This document shows positions 46,582 to 58,138 of a DNA stretch of 64,000 nt, piece after piece. A program made the position numbers and the translations under genes. Under the pieces are notes generated by a model. The model did no database searches. It saw nothing but the letters and a program-made list of their open reading frames with translations, and was not told where the DNA came from. Source of the DNA: Torymus aiolomorphi (Eukaryota; Arthropoda; Insecta; Hymenoptera; Torymidae). Each line of letters opens with the position of its first letter. Positions within the stretch are counted from its first letter, which is position 1. Location: assembly GCA_036365515.1 (NCBI GenBank), contig CM070877.1, positions 114,902,011 through 114,966,010 on the forward strand, in the 5' to 3' direction.

Positions 46582-48536
46582 TTACAAATGATTTTCTTTA
46601 TCAGATTTGTAATTGTTAATATTTACAATGATATTGCCGTTGATAGTACAATTTTTAAATTTAATATATTTGTTTAAAGTTGAATTTATTTGATCATTCA
46701 ATGAGTTATTTTGATCTTGATTTTGATTTTTATCTGCATTCAGTGATTTATTTTCATTTTGATTTTGATTTTCATCTTGAATTTGAGGATTTAAATTTTG
46801 AAGAATTCTTTTTGATTCATTGGAGTTGGTTTGCGGTTGAAGAGTTGTCATATTGCTTGTTGTCGTAGTAGGTTTTTGATCTGAAATAAAGTTTGTTACG
46901 AATGAAAAGTAGTACAGGTGGCATCGACTCTATACATTAGTATTTTTTATGCTTACCTGAAGTTGAATTGAAATTGTTCGTAGTGATTTCTTCTTCGAAA
47001 TCTGACCAATTTAAATTGTAATCAGATTCATCTTTGTCGGGTGTAGTATTTGTCAATGGTTTCGAATGAGACATTTCATCTTGAATTTGAGGATTTAAAT
47101 TTTCAAGAATTCTTTTTTTACATGGAGGTGGTTGAGTAGTTACTTTATGTTCGAATCCTAGTTTCATTGGTGTTTTTAAAATAAATTTTTTGCTGTGGTG
47201 GTTTGTCGAGGGTTGATTTTCATTGTTTTCCGGTGTAAGTATTTTCTTATTGCTGGCTGTGGTAAAATTGAGTTGTTGGTCTGAAATAAAGTTTTTTAGG
47301 AATGAAAGGTAGTACAGGTGGCATCGAGCAAACTTATTAAGTATATTAATATTTTTTATGCTTACTTGGAATTGGATGGAACTGGTTCGTAGTGAATTCC
47401 TGGTTGGAATGTGACCAATTTGAATGGTAGTGGGAGTCAGCTTCATTGGGTGTAGTACTTGTCGATGGTTTTGGATGAGTGTTTGTCGTAGCTGTACGGA
47501 TAATACCATTGAAAATCATTTGTCTATTATGCAGTGAATTTTCTATATAGCCTTGTACTATAGCATCCGAACGCCACCTTCCTAGTTGTTTAATTATTTG
47601 CATGTTTGCACCGGATTCAGAAAGAAGCGTTGCTGCTGTTCTTCTAAAACAGTGACCTGTGTACTTTTTTGGATTTTGTAATTTTAAATGAGAAGCAATA
47701 GTCTGTGGTACTTCACGTATCTTATTTTTTCCAATGACTTGACGAGTACATTTGCCTTTGTTGTAGTGGATGAAAAATCTGTCTGTAAACTGATCGGTTG
47801 GTCTTAAGGAAATGTAATATTTAACCTTGTTATAGAAAAGGTTTCCAATAAGGAACTCGCCAGCGTAGTCGTTTTTGTTATGTTGGATCGATACTAGAAA
47901 GGCATCACCCAAATCTTTTAGGTCTTCAAGTTTCATATTAGTTAATTCATCACAGCGGAGTGCACCGCAAATTCCAAATGTAAGTATTACCTGTGAATGT
48001 TAAAAATATAGTATAAATTAACCAAATATAAGAGTATTAATTGCGAAGTGAATATATAAATAATGAATTACCTTTGTGGCTAAGTACACTTGATCATCGG
48101 CTGTTGTCATAAAATTCATAATTTCAGTCCAGGTTAAAGTCTTTGATTTTTTAGGTTTGTAACCTTTACCACAATTTTTTATCATACTTTTTAAAGCGAA
48201 GAACTTAGTAATATCAATATTGTCTTTTGTATTTAAAGTATTTCGAAGCATACTCCATATGCTCCATAGATTTGGCGGTTTCAATTTTAGTTTTAAGGTG
48301 TTAAAGTAAACAATTAAATTGTTTTCTTCGGAGTTTGTTGAAAGTGAATTTTTATTTTCTTCTTTCCATTTTTGGTAAGCGTTGTAGACTAGGAGGTAGC
48401 GTTTGGAAGACTTCTTTGGTAATGTTTCCGACTCTATAATTATTTTTGCCTCTTGGTCAAAAATTTTTAAGATTTCTTCTTCGTCTTCAGAACCATCGGA
48501 TGAGGATTCATCTGTGTTTGTTTCTTTGAAAGACAT
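46582..48536 (-). CDS. Crypton tyrosine recombinase, four exons, apparently intact
   Basis: The inferred 570-residue protein has exons 48536-48072, 47990-47366, 47280-46957 and 46880-46582. Introns are 81, 85 and 76 bp, all GT...AG, phases 0, 1 and 1. Exon 1 codes an acidic N-terminus and a helical segment that may be the core-binding domain. Exon 2 holds the catalytic core: Arg167 (ALRCDEL), HxxR at His268-Arg271 (HCFRRTAATLL), Trp294 in the LGRW position where many relatives have His or Trp, and the Tyr303 nucleophile (VQGYIENS). This R-HxxR-W-Y set is that of Crypton and related tyrosine recombinases, which cut, exchange and rejoin DNA through a 3'-phosphotyrosine. Exons 3 and 4 code a low-complexity Asn/Thr/Gln-rich tail containing two copies of NLNPQIQDE. 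No stop breaks the spliced frame. Splicing is inferred, but the first junction restores the catalytic Arg. Confidence 0.85.
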
Positions 48537-48870
48537 TTTTTATCTCAATCGAAATTGAGAAATTGCACGTAATTTTATTGCTTTCAATCTTGATTTGTTT
48601 AGTTAAGCACATTTTAGGTTAGAACGCGGACACTACCACTGCACGTGATCGCAGTATTTATTGCTACATTTCTCGAGAGAATTTGTAGAAAATAACAATT
48701 CATTTTTACATTTCTCGAGAGAATTTCTGTCAGAGTGCGTGTCGAGCTATTCATTTTTCTGCAAGATATCGTGCAGACAGAGTGCTGGGACTTGCGTAGT
48801 GTGTCACTTAATTGTCTCTACACGACTCGAGAGTACGTGTAGAAGACAAGAAAAAAAACAATGACCACGA
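48537..48870 (-). promoter_or_regulatory. Presumed upstream region of the Crypton gene
   Basis: The 330 bp upstream of the ATG contain a perfect 20-bp direct repeat TACATTTCTCGAGAGAATTT at 48665-48684 and 48707-48726 (spacing 42 bp) and a hairpin CTACACG/CGTGTAG near 48817-48842. These could be recombinase or promoter sites. No TATA box is evident. Confidence 0.4.
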
Positions 48871-49140
48871 TCAAACAAAACCACTTTTTATTTCAACTAA
48901 CTCTTATTTCTCGTCACCCGTGCACTTTCCTTTGTTTATTTCGCACGCGTCGACTCGCGCTCGGACGTGCGAGGGAGACAGAGTGGCTCATGCGCGCGGG
49001 CGCTCAAGCGCAGCGGGTCGGGAAGTTTCGGCAGCCAATCAGAGCGCGCGGTTGGTCTAAAATAGGATGCGAAAGTTTCTCTTTCGGCCCGGAGATGCGG
49101 GCCGAAAGTACGTACTTTCGGGTGGACGAGTAAGAAAAAT

Positions 49141-49490
49141 TGATTATTTTAAAAATTATAATAATGTGATATAAAATTAATCTTATAATTGTAGTTGCGG
49201 ATTATATTTCATATGAAGAAAAATATTGATAATAATGAATAAGTATAACCCCCTATTAAATAATATCATGAAACATTTATTTTTTCTTTTAAATTTTCTG
49301 TATTGTTTTTTAAAAAATTATTCTTAACAGTTATTAATTTTTAAAATATTAGGTATATTTATATTTAACAAAATAATGCATAATATATATGTAGTTCATT
49401 ACATCAGCTCTGATATTATTTGTTATTTATTGATGATAAACTAATTTTTCAGCAAAATCCAGTAATATTTTAATTCTTGTCCGCCATTTT
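49141..49490. other. AT-rich DNA before the satellite
   Basis: Very AT-rich, no gene. From about 49440 it grades into the satellite (AAAATCCAGTAATATTT). Confidence 0.6.
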
Positions 49491-49807
49491 GAATTTTCAA
49501 AATCTGAGTTCAGATTCGTAATCAGCGAATTCAGAAACCTCCTATGTACAATTTTCGGCAAAAACTGGTAATATTTCAATTTTTGGCGGTCATTTTGTAT
49601 TTACCAAATCTGAGTTCAGATTCCTAATCAGCGAATCCGGAAACCCACAATATACAATTTTTAACAAATTCCGGTAAAATTTCAATTTTTGCCTGACATC
49701 TTGAGTCCATTATTTTGATTTTTCACAATCTGAGTTCAGATTCGTATTCAGCGTATCCAGAAATTCCGTATGTACAATTGTCAGCAAAATCCAGTAATAC
49801 TCGAATA

Positions 49808-50137
49808 CAACTTGTTCGGAAAATGTATGCGTCTGTAAACATAATCCTGTAGAGCGCAAAATTCTAAGAAAAAAGTTCCTTTACCATTTTTTCATATGAC
49901 TAGTACTTTTTTAGTAACTGATGTGTTTAAATTCTTTGTTTTTAATAGAAAATGTATACCTATGTTTATAAGATGATATCTATAGATACACAATTCCTAT
50001 TAAAAACAAACAATTTAAACACATCAGTTACTAAAAAAATACTAGTCATATGAAAAAATAGTAAAGGAACTTTTTTCTTAGAATTTTGCGCTCTATAGGA
50101 TTATGTTTACAGACGCATACATTTTCCGAACAAGTTG
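49808..50137. mobile_element. 330-bp palindromic MITE, copy 1
   Basis: Near-perfect inverted repeats run almost to the centre, with ends CAACTTGTTCGGAAAATG and TA on both sides (49806-49807, 50138-50139). Removing it with one TA restores exactly 120 bp between satellite cores. TA target and size fit a Tc1/mariner-type MITE. No coding capacity. Confidence 0.88.
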
Positions 50138-50940
50138 TATTTGACCTCCATTTTCGATCAGTCATTTTGAATTCTGAAAATCTGAGTTCAGATTCGTAAT
50201 CAACGAATCCAGAAACCCTTTATATACAATTTTTAGCAAAATCCAGTATTAATGAAATATTTTGCCGCCATTTTGAATTTTTAAAATCTGAGCTCAGATT
50301 CTTAATCATCGAATCCAGAAATCCTAATATGCGAATTCAGAAATCCGCCAAATACAATCGCAAAATTCAGTAATATTTCAATATTTGGCCACCATTTTGA
50401 ATTGGCAAAATATTAGTTCAGATTTGTAATCAGCGAATCTAAATACCCCCTATATACAATTTTCAACAAAATCCAGTAATATTTCAATTTTTGGCCGCCA
50501 TTTTGTATTTACAAAATCTGAGTTCAGATTCCTAATCAACGAATCCGAAAACTTACAATATACAATTTTTAGCAAATTCTGGTGAAATTTCAAATTTTCG
50601 CCGCATCTTGGGTTCACTATTTAAAATTTTCAAAATCTGAGTTCAGATTCGTAATCAGCGAATTTAGAAACCTCCTATGTACAATTTTCGGCAAAAACTG
50701 GTAATATTTCAATTTTTGGCGGTCATTTTGTATTTACCAAATCTGAGTTCAGATTCCTAATCAGCGAATCCGGAAACCCACAATATACAATTTTTAACAA
50801 ATTCCGGTAAAATTTCAATTTTTGCCTGACATCTTGAGTCCATTATTTTGATTTTTCACAATCTGAGTTCAGATTCGTATTCAGCGTATCCAGAAATTCC
50901 GTATGTACAATTGTCAGCAAAATCCAGTAATACTCGAATA

Positions 50941-51270
50941 CAACTTGTTCGGAAAATGTATGCGTCTGTAAACATAATCCTGTAGAGCGCAAAATTCTAA
51001 GAAAAAAGTTCCTTTACCATTTTTTCATATGACTAGTACTTTTTTAGTAACTGATGTGTTTAAATTCTTTGTTTTTAATAGAAAATGTATACCTATGTTT
51101 ATAAGATGATATCTGTAGATACACAATTCCTATTAAAAACAAACAATTTAAACACATCAGTTACTAAAAAAATACTAGTCATATGAAAAAATAGTAAAGG
51201 AACTTTTTTCTTAGAATTTTGCGCTCTATAGGATTATGTTTACAGACGCATACATTTTCCGAACAAGTTG
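50941..51270. mobile_element. 330-bp palindromic MITE, copy 2
   Basis: Same as copy 1, displaced by exactly 1,133 bp. It arose by the tandem duplication, not by a second transposition. Confidence 0.88.
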
Positions 51271-52452
51271 TATTTGACCTCCATTTTCGATCAGTCATTT
51301 TGAATTCTGAAAATCTGAGTTCAGATTCGTAATCAACGAATCCAGAAACCCTTTATATACAATTTTTAGCAAAATCCAGTATTAATGAAATATTTTGCCG
51401 CCATTTTGAATTTTTAAAATCTGAGCTCAGATTCTTAATCATCGAATCCAGAAATCCTAATATGCGAATTCAGAAATCCCCCAAATACAATCGCAAAATT
51501 CAGTAATGTTTCAATATTTGGCCACCATTTTGAATTGGCAAAATATTAGTTCAGATTTGTAATCAGCGAATCTAAATACCCCCTATATACAATTTTCAAC
51601 AAAATCCAGTAATATTTCAATTTTTGGCCGCCATTTTGTATTTACAAAATCTGAGTTCAGATTCCTAATCAACGAATCCGAAAACTTACAATATACAATT
51701 TTTAGCAAATTCTGGTGAAATTTCAAATTTTCGCCGCATCTTGGGTTCACTATTTAAAATTTTCAAAATCTGAGTTCAGATTCGTAATCAGCGAACCCAG
51801 AAATTCCGTACATACATTTTTCAGCAAGATTCAGTAAGAGTTCAATATTTGGCCGCCATCATCGATCCGTCATATTGAATTTTCATAATCTGAATTCAGA
51901 TTCCAATCAACGAATCCAGTAAAGCCCAATATACAATTTGCAGCAAAATTCAGTAATATTTCAATATTTGGTAGGCATCTTCGATCCGTTATATTGAATT
52001 TTCATAATCTGAATTAAGATTCTTCATCATGCGAATCCAGAAATTCCCCATGTACAATTGCAAAATTCAGCAATGTTTCAATATTTGGCCGCTATTTTGA
52101 TTTGGCAAAATATGAGTTCAAATTCGTAATCAGCGAATCCAGATATCCCTATATACAATTTTCAGCATAATCCAGTAATATTTCAATTTTTGTCCGTCAT
52201 TTTGTATTTACAAAATCTGCGTTCAGATTCCTAATCAGAGAATCCGGAAATCCACAATATACAATTTTCAGCAAAATCCATTAATATTTGAATATTTGGC
52301 CTCCATCTTCGATCCGCCATTTTGAATTCTGAAAATCTGAGTACAGATTCATAATCATCGAATCCAGAAATCCCGAACATACATTTTTCAGCAAGATCCA
52401 ATAATATTTCAATATTTGGCCGTCAACATCGATCCGCCATTTTGAATTCTCA

Positions 52453-53729
52453 TAAGGAAAGTACCCGAACTGTCAAATTCAAAAAAATTCCAAACCCATA
52501 TTAAAAAGTAGACCTCCATGCGAGATTCACGTAACCATTTTTTTTATCGGTTGAGAAGCGCTTTGTAAGGGTTAAAATAACCCCTACAGTTTACCCCCAA
52601 GAAACGTTTTTTTGATATATCTCGGCTTCTACTTAACTTTTTTTAACGAAACAAAATGGAAAGAGTTTCTTATTAAAAAGTCAAGAAATTCGTGGTAGTA
52701 TGAACATTAAGGGTTGCATCCCTTATTTTTTAGAGGGTGAAATTGTGTTTTTTTAAGAATAATTTTTGTTGTGAGAATTCATAAAATAATTAAAAATAGG
52801 TCAAAACATTATTTTTGCCAACTACAATAAATAACAGTTGGTGTGTTTGGGCATTCTTCGCGAAACAACCCTTTAAGAGGTGGTAAACCACCCCTAACAC
52901 AAATGAATTAGGTATATTTTTTTGGCAATTATTTTTTTCCTTAAAATGGGTTCTTGAAGTCGTTAATCGGAATCCACAGTTAGATCCACAATAAAAATTT
53001 GAAAATAGTGAATTCAATATGGCGAAAAATTTTTTAGAAATATTTTAAATTCCACGAAAAATAGTATGTAGACCCCCTAGCAGAAATTATATTATGTAAA
53101 TAAGTGTATAATAATGTAACAATGTTTTGTTATGTTATTCTATTATTTATTATTCTTTTTATACACTTGTTTATCGTACGATAAACAAGTGTATGATAAT
53201 GTAGTTGTTTGTAAAAAAGTGTAAGAAAACGTAACAAATTGTACTTTTCTACTGGATTTCGGACGCTTTTACATTTTACCACAGTTTATACCATTTTTTA
53301 ATAATTTCTTACTTTTCCTTACATTTGTCTACGTTTTATTACTTTTTAATTTGTACTTTTAATTCAAATTTTATAGGCATTCTTACACTTTCGTACATCT
53401 TTTTACATTTTATTATATATTTGTACTTTTAATTACATCTTTTTACGTTTATATACAAATTTTGATACACATTTTACATCTTATCACATATTTGTACACT
53501 TTTTTCAAATAGTTCATGATTATACTTTTATAATAATTTATTAAAATTATTTAAATTTATTTAAATAAAGCTATGAATAAAATATTTTCAAAGATGTAAA
53601 GAAAAAATACTAAAACGTAATAAAATGTAAATTATTATGTATTAGAAATATAATTAATATATGTTACAAAATGTAAGTTACTGTATAAAAGTTTAAATTT
53701 TTACAAATTCTTACAGATTTTTCTAACAA
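52453..53729 (+). repeat. Left terminal inverted repeat
   Basis: It pairs with 56797-58070. It contains a 32-base palindrome around TTTATCGTACGATAAA (about 53163-53194) and, from 53260 on, many short TACATTTT/TACGTTTT/TACTTTT words spaced 10-25 bases, the kind of subterminal repeat that can serve as transposase binding sites (function inferred). Confidence 0.85.
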
Positions 53730-55085
53730 ATTAATTCTTACAGATTTTTCTAACAAATACTTCCTTATAATTTCATAAAAATAAGCTACACAAGGAAATA
53801 TTTAGAAAACGTAAGGAATTGAAAGAAAATGTAAGAAACTTTAACAACTTGTTAAATATCCCCGAAATCCAGTATCGTATGATTTCTTACATTTTTCGAC
53901 AATTTATTCCATTTTATAAGTATTTTCTTATTTTCTTTCATATTTTATAATTTCAGCTAGAAGAGATTTTCATGCTTGTTGAAATTATGATAGGTTTTAA
54001 TAAGAAAAGTTTATTTATAATTTATTAATATAAATTAATACGAACAAAATTTTTAATATAATGATAATTATAGCAATTCATGGTTATTGCGCAATATACA
54101 AGATTACGTACACTTGCATTGATATGGCTTATCTCCCGATTCCTCCTCTTTTATTCATAAATAAGTGAAACATCGGTCAGTCGAAAACAAATATACGTTA
54201 CTGAACGTTTTTCTACGCTCGTGTTAAATTAATATTCAATGTCAACATTATTTTATGGGTATTAATTGAAAATATAAGTGTCTGGAGGTACTTGCATCAT
54301 ATTTTTTAATGGCAAGTAAACATTTTACGAGTACGAAATCCTATTTGAATTGAATGATAACAACAATAATAGTAGTCGTAAGTAACCATATAATTGAAAT
54401 TTCTTTCTTCTACATAATTATTCAAAATATTTCTAATAGAAGGATATAATAGATATAATATTGAAAAGTTAAATAAAATGCAGCATTTTTAAATATAAAA
54501 CTCGTCAAAATATACAATGAATTTTGAACAAGTGGCCGAAGTTAAGAAAGTCAAATTCAGTAAAAATCTATTATAGAATCTTTATTGTACCAATTGTAAA
54601 TATTTTGATAGTGAAACTTTACTCTTAATACATGCATTGAATTATTTTATGATAGTAAACATTATGTTTTGATTTTAATTTTTAGAATTACTGTTACATT
54701 ACTGTTATTCTAATATATAAAATATGACATACTGACGATTTAATCAGTTAAGTTAAGTGTAAAAAAATAAACGAGTAAATAGAAGTAGTACTTTATTTAT
54801 AATAATAACGTTTAGCAACTATTTAATGATAATAAAATAGTGTATCTTGTAGACAAAACATTGACAAACAATAACGAATTCCCATGGTCTTACAAAGGAA
54901 TTTAGTAAAATGTTTTCCTCAAAAGTTTTGGATGTCTGAATACTTTTTACACTTACTGTACATTCATACTATTGTACATTCCTATACTGTTATGGCTATA
55001 AAAAGGCTATAATAACTAAAACTTTTACAGGTTTACACTGCGACTCAACGTATCTAAAAGAAGAAAGAAAATATTTTCCATAAAT
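53730..55085. other. AT-rich spacer inside the transposon
   Basis: 1.36 kb of very AT-rich sequence with no frame above background. It probably includes the transposase promoter and leader; no clear TATA box or start site can be picked out. Confidence 0.5.
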
Positions 55086-56678
55086 ATGAATTTGGTAAAT
55101 GCGATGAATGTTTTATTTATTTTAAACAGTATGTTTCAAGATCAAGAAAAGAAATTACCTGTTAATGACGCTGAAAGAAATGTTGCTAATGTAGTGTATA
55201 ATATTATAATATCAAGTATAAATGATCGTAGTATTTACGAAGAAACGGAAGAATTTCTATATTATGATGATACCTACGAACCTTACGATGACATACCTGC
55301 AGATGATTTACATGAAGATATCGATGCAGAAGATATGATAACACCCGAAACTGAAAATCAATGTAGGACCGAATCAGAGAGTATTAATTTTGACTACAAA
55401 AAGCAAGCTGTGGAGTATTGGTTAAGTAGTAAAAACAAGTTAAAATTTTAAACAGTCCAAAATCGATTCAAAAAATTAAAAACAGCACGTCAGCTGTATA
55501 GATGGAGAGATCAAGTGGCAATAGGAGGAAGTAGGATCGATAAATTGAAAAAAATTGAGGAATATTGTTTACAAAAATTTAACGTAGCCAGATCGAATAG
55601 AATACCCATTCATGAAATTGATGTAAGACGTATGGCAAAAGAAAAAGCATTAGAGTTAAACTTCAATGAATTTAAAGCTTCTAGACACTGGTTAAATGAA
55701 TTTAAACGGCGATTTAATATCGTTTCTCGAAAAATAACAAAAATTATTACTAAAAAATCTATAGATGATTCAGAAGAATGGTCAGCACAAAAACAGGAAT
55801 TTCGCAATAGAGTAAAAAATGCCATCATAAAATATGATGCAAAACGGTTTTATAACTCCGACCAAAGTGGTTTTAATTACGAAATACACAGTGGTCGAAC
55901 CCTCAATCTTATTACAGGAGATAAAAGTGTAGAGAGTATAGTGGAATCAGTGCATTCGACAACTCATTCTTATACTATCCAACCTACTGTATCTGCTGAA
56001 GGAAAACTTCTATCACCCTTCTTTTTAGTCATGCAAGAACCAAAGGGAGAGTTTGGAACTGTAGTCAGAAAAAATTTATTTGCAGCAGAAAATGTTTATG
56101 TAATGGCATCGAAATCAGGTAAATTGACTAAAGAACATGTTGAAACTTGGGCGCAAGATGTATATTTTCCATCAACTACCATAACAAGTACCCTATTGCT
56201 TGATTCATGGAGAGGTCACTGCCTAGATATAATTTATAAAGTAAAACCGGAACATAAAACCTTAACGATTCTACAAATTCCACAAAGAACAACAAGTGAA
56301 CTTCAACCGCTTGATATTTACGGTTTTCGAATGTGGAAGAACTTCGTTCGAACGTTTTCGGATATGATATTTCTAACAAATGAGGATCTCAACTTACACG
56401 ATAGAAATAATATAATCAAAATGCATTCATTAGTACATAATCAATTATCAAGTCCCAGGTTTCAAAATTTATTTAAATATGCTTGGTACGCCGCCGGTTA
56501 CATTGATGAAAGGCCAGAAAAAATTGAAATCCCAAAAAAATTTTGCTTCAATTCTAATTTTATTACATGCGATATTTGTGGTAAACGAGCGATTATAACA
56601 TGTTCATGGTGCAAAAAATCTCTATGTTTACAAAATTTTTTTCACGAATATCATTATTGTAAAACATATAATCCATGA
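55086..56678 (+). pseudogene. DDE_1 (pogo-like) transposase with one in-frame stop
   Basis: One frame of 530 codons from ATG 55086 is broken by a single TAA (55449-55451, codon 122). N-terminal part: an acidic stretch, then a helix-turn-helix-like region spanning the stop (KKQAVEYWL, ARQLYRWRDQ) and a second one (FKASRHWLNEFKRRF), as in CENP-B/pogo-type DNA-binding domains. Catalytic part, whole-frame numbering: Asp259 (YNSDQSGF), Asp373 (TLLLDSWRGH), Asp410 (TTSELQPLDIYGF), matching the D-D-D pattern of DDE_1 transposases, where the last motif is typically TTS..QPLD. The C-terminus (from residue 495) is a Cys/His-rich finger, CDICGK...CSWCKK...HEYHYC. The decayed relative at 6563-7857 reads through the stop position with LSLTS, so the TAA is a lesion or a readthrough point in this copy. 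Confidence 0.85.
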
Positions 56679-56796
56679 TCGTCAGAATAATTAGCTAGCT
56701 TGCCGTCTGCTGTTGGCTGACCCGTAGGATTTAAAATTGATCGTTGTGCTGCTTAGAAATTGGTAGAATTGTATAAGAATTTGTATTAAAAGATAA

Positions 56797-58070
56797 TAAA
56801 TTGTAAAAATCTGTAAGAATTTGTAAAAATTTAAACTTTTATACAGTAACTTACATTTTGTAACATATATTAATTATATTTCTAATACATAATAATTTAC
56901 ATTTTATTACGTTTTAGTATTTTTTCTTTACATCTTTGAAAATATTTTATTTATAGCTTTATTTAAATAAAAGTACAATTATAAATTATTATAAAAGTAT
57001 AATTATGAACTATTTGAAAAAAGTGTACAAATATGTGATACGATGTAAAATGTGTATCAAAATTTGTATATAAACGTAAAAAGATGTAATTAAAAGTACA
57101 AATATATAATAAAATGTAAAAAGATGTACGAAAGTGTAAGAATGCCTATAAAATTTGAATTAAGAATACAAATTAAAAAGTAATAAAACGTAGACAATGT
57201 AAGGAAAAGTAAGAAATTATTAAAAAATAGTATAAACTGTGGTAAAATGTAAAAGCGTCCGAAATCCAGTAGAAAAGTACAATTTGTTACGTTTTCTTAC
57301 ACTTTTTTACAAACAACTACATTATCATACACTTGTTTATCGTACGATAAACAAGTTTATGATAAAAAAATAATAAATAATAGAATAACATAACAAAACA
57401 TTGTTACATTATTATACACTTATTTACATAATATAATTTCCGCTAGGGGGTCTACATACTATTTTTCGTGGAATTTAAAATATTTCTAAAAAATTTTTCG
57501 CCATATTGAATTCACTATTTTCAAATTTTTATTGTGGATCTAACTGTGGATTCCGATTAACGACTTCAAGAATCCATTTTAAGGAAAAAAATAATTACCA
57601 AAAAAATATACCTAATTCATTTGTGTTAGGGGTGGTTTACCACCTCTTAAGGGGTTGTTTCGCGAAGAATGCCCAAAAACACCAACTGTTATTTATTGCA
57701 GTTGGTAAAAATAATGTTTTGACCTATTTTTAATTATTTTATGAATTCTCACAACAAAAATTATTCTTAAAAAAACACAATTTCACCCTCTAAAAAATAA
57801 GGGATGCAACCCTTAAGGTTCATACTACCACGGATTTCTTGGCTTTTTAATAAGAAACTCTTTCCATTTTGTTTCGTTAAAAAAAGTTAAGTAGAAGCCG
57901 AGATATATCAAAAAAACGTTTCTTGGGGGTAAACTTTAGGGGTGATTTTAACCCTTATAAAGCGCTTCTCAGCCGATAAAAGAAATGTTTTCGTGAATCT
58001 CGCATGGAGGTCTACTTTTTAATATGGGTTTGGAATTTTTTTGAATTTGACAGTTCGGGTACTTTCCTTG
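56797..58070 (-). repeat. Right terminal inverted repeat
   Basis: Inverted copy of 52453-53729. Its outer 300 bp (57770-58070) share motif order with the units at 8110-9290. A 75-codon frame lies at the same place in both repeats (57506-57733 here; 52790-53017, minus, on the left). Confidence 0.85.
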
Positions 58071-58073
58071 TCA

Positions 58074-58135
58074 GAATCTGATTACTGATTCATTACCAGC
58101 GAATCCGGAAACACACTATATAAAATTTTTAGCAT
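58074..58135. repeat. Satellite remnant right of the transposon
   Basis: CAGCGAATCCGGAAACAC and the following TATAAAATTTTTAGCA match the satellite monomer and show that the transposon landed inside the array. Confidence 0.8.
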
Positions 58136-58138
58136 AAT

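Larger units (their letters stand above)
46061..49140 (-). mobile_element. Crypton-type tyrosine-recombinase element
   Basis: A 3.1-kb element around the recombinase gene. Its ends are imperfect inverted repeats: ATTTTTCTTACTC (46061-46073; reverse at 49128-49140), a variable 5-6 bases, then CCGAAAGTACGT (46079-46090; reverse at 49111-49122). GC-rich ends flank an AT-rich gene. Right-end structures: CTTTCGGCCC/GGGCCGAAAG (49081-49108) and the 16-base palindrome GAAAGTACGTACTTTC (49104-49119). I saw no clear target duplication. Cryptons are DNA elements that move by site-specific recombination and usually lack inverted repeats, so these ends are unusual. Confidence 0.75.
49501..51766. repeat. 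1,133-bp tandem duplication in the satellite
   Basis: 49501-50633 and 50634-51766 are nearly identical, including the MITE in each copy. Differences are isolated substitutions (for example TCTATAGA versus TCTGTAGA near 49980 and 51113). The duplication is younger than the MITE insertion. Confidence 0.92.
49491..52449. repeat. Satellite array with alternating 106/120-bp monomers
   Basis: The core CTGAGTTCAGATTC, then TAATCAGCGAATCC.GAAA, TATACAATTTT, AGCAAAATCCAGTAATATTTC and GCCGCCATTTTGAATTT recurs throughout. Core positions 49504, 49610, 49730, (MITE) 50182, 50288, 50412, 50518 and 50637 give spacings of 106, 120, 120 (MITE and TA removed), 106, 124, 106 and 119. This points to a two-monomer unit of about 226 bp. 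The array stops at the 5.6-kb transposon (52453) and one more partial monomer follows it (58074-58135). Confidence 0.88.
52453..58070 (+). mobile_element. 5.6-kb DDE transposon with 1.27-kb inverted termini
   Basis: Left and right ends are long inverted repeats starting (T/C)AAGGAAAGTACCCGAACTG. The element lies in the satellite, and TCA flanks it (52450-52452 and 58071-58073), which restores GAATTC-TCA-GAATCTG. It carries one transposase gene (55086-56678). AT-rich spacers (53730-55085 and 56679-56796) hold nothing recognisable. The transposase core is pogo-like, but pogo elements duplicate TA; a 3-bp duplication and kilobase termini are atypical, so the superfamily is open. Confidence 0.82.
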
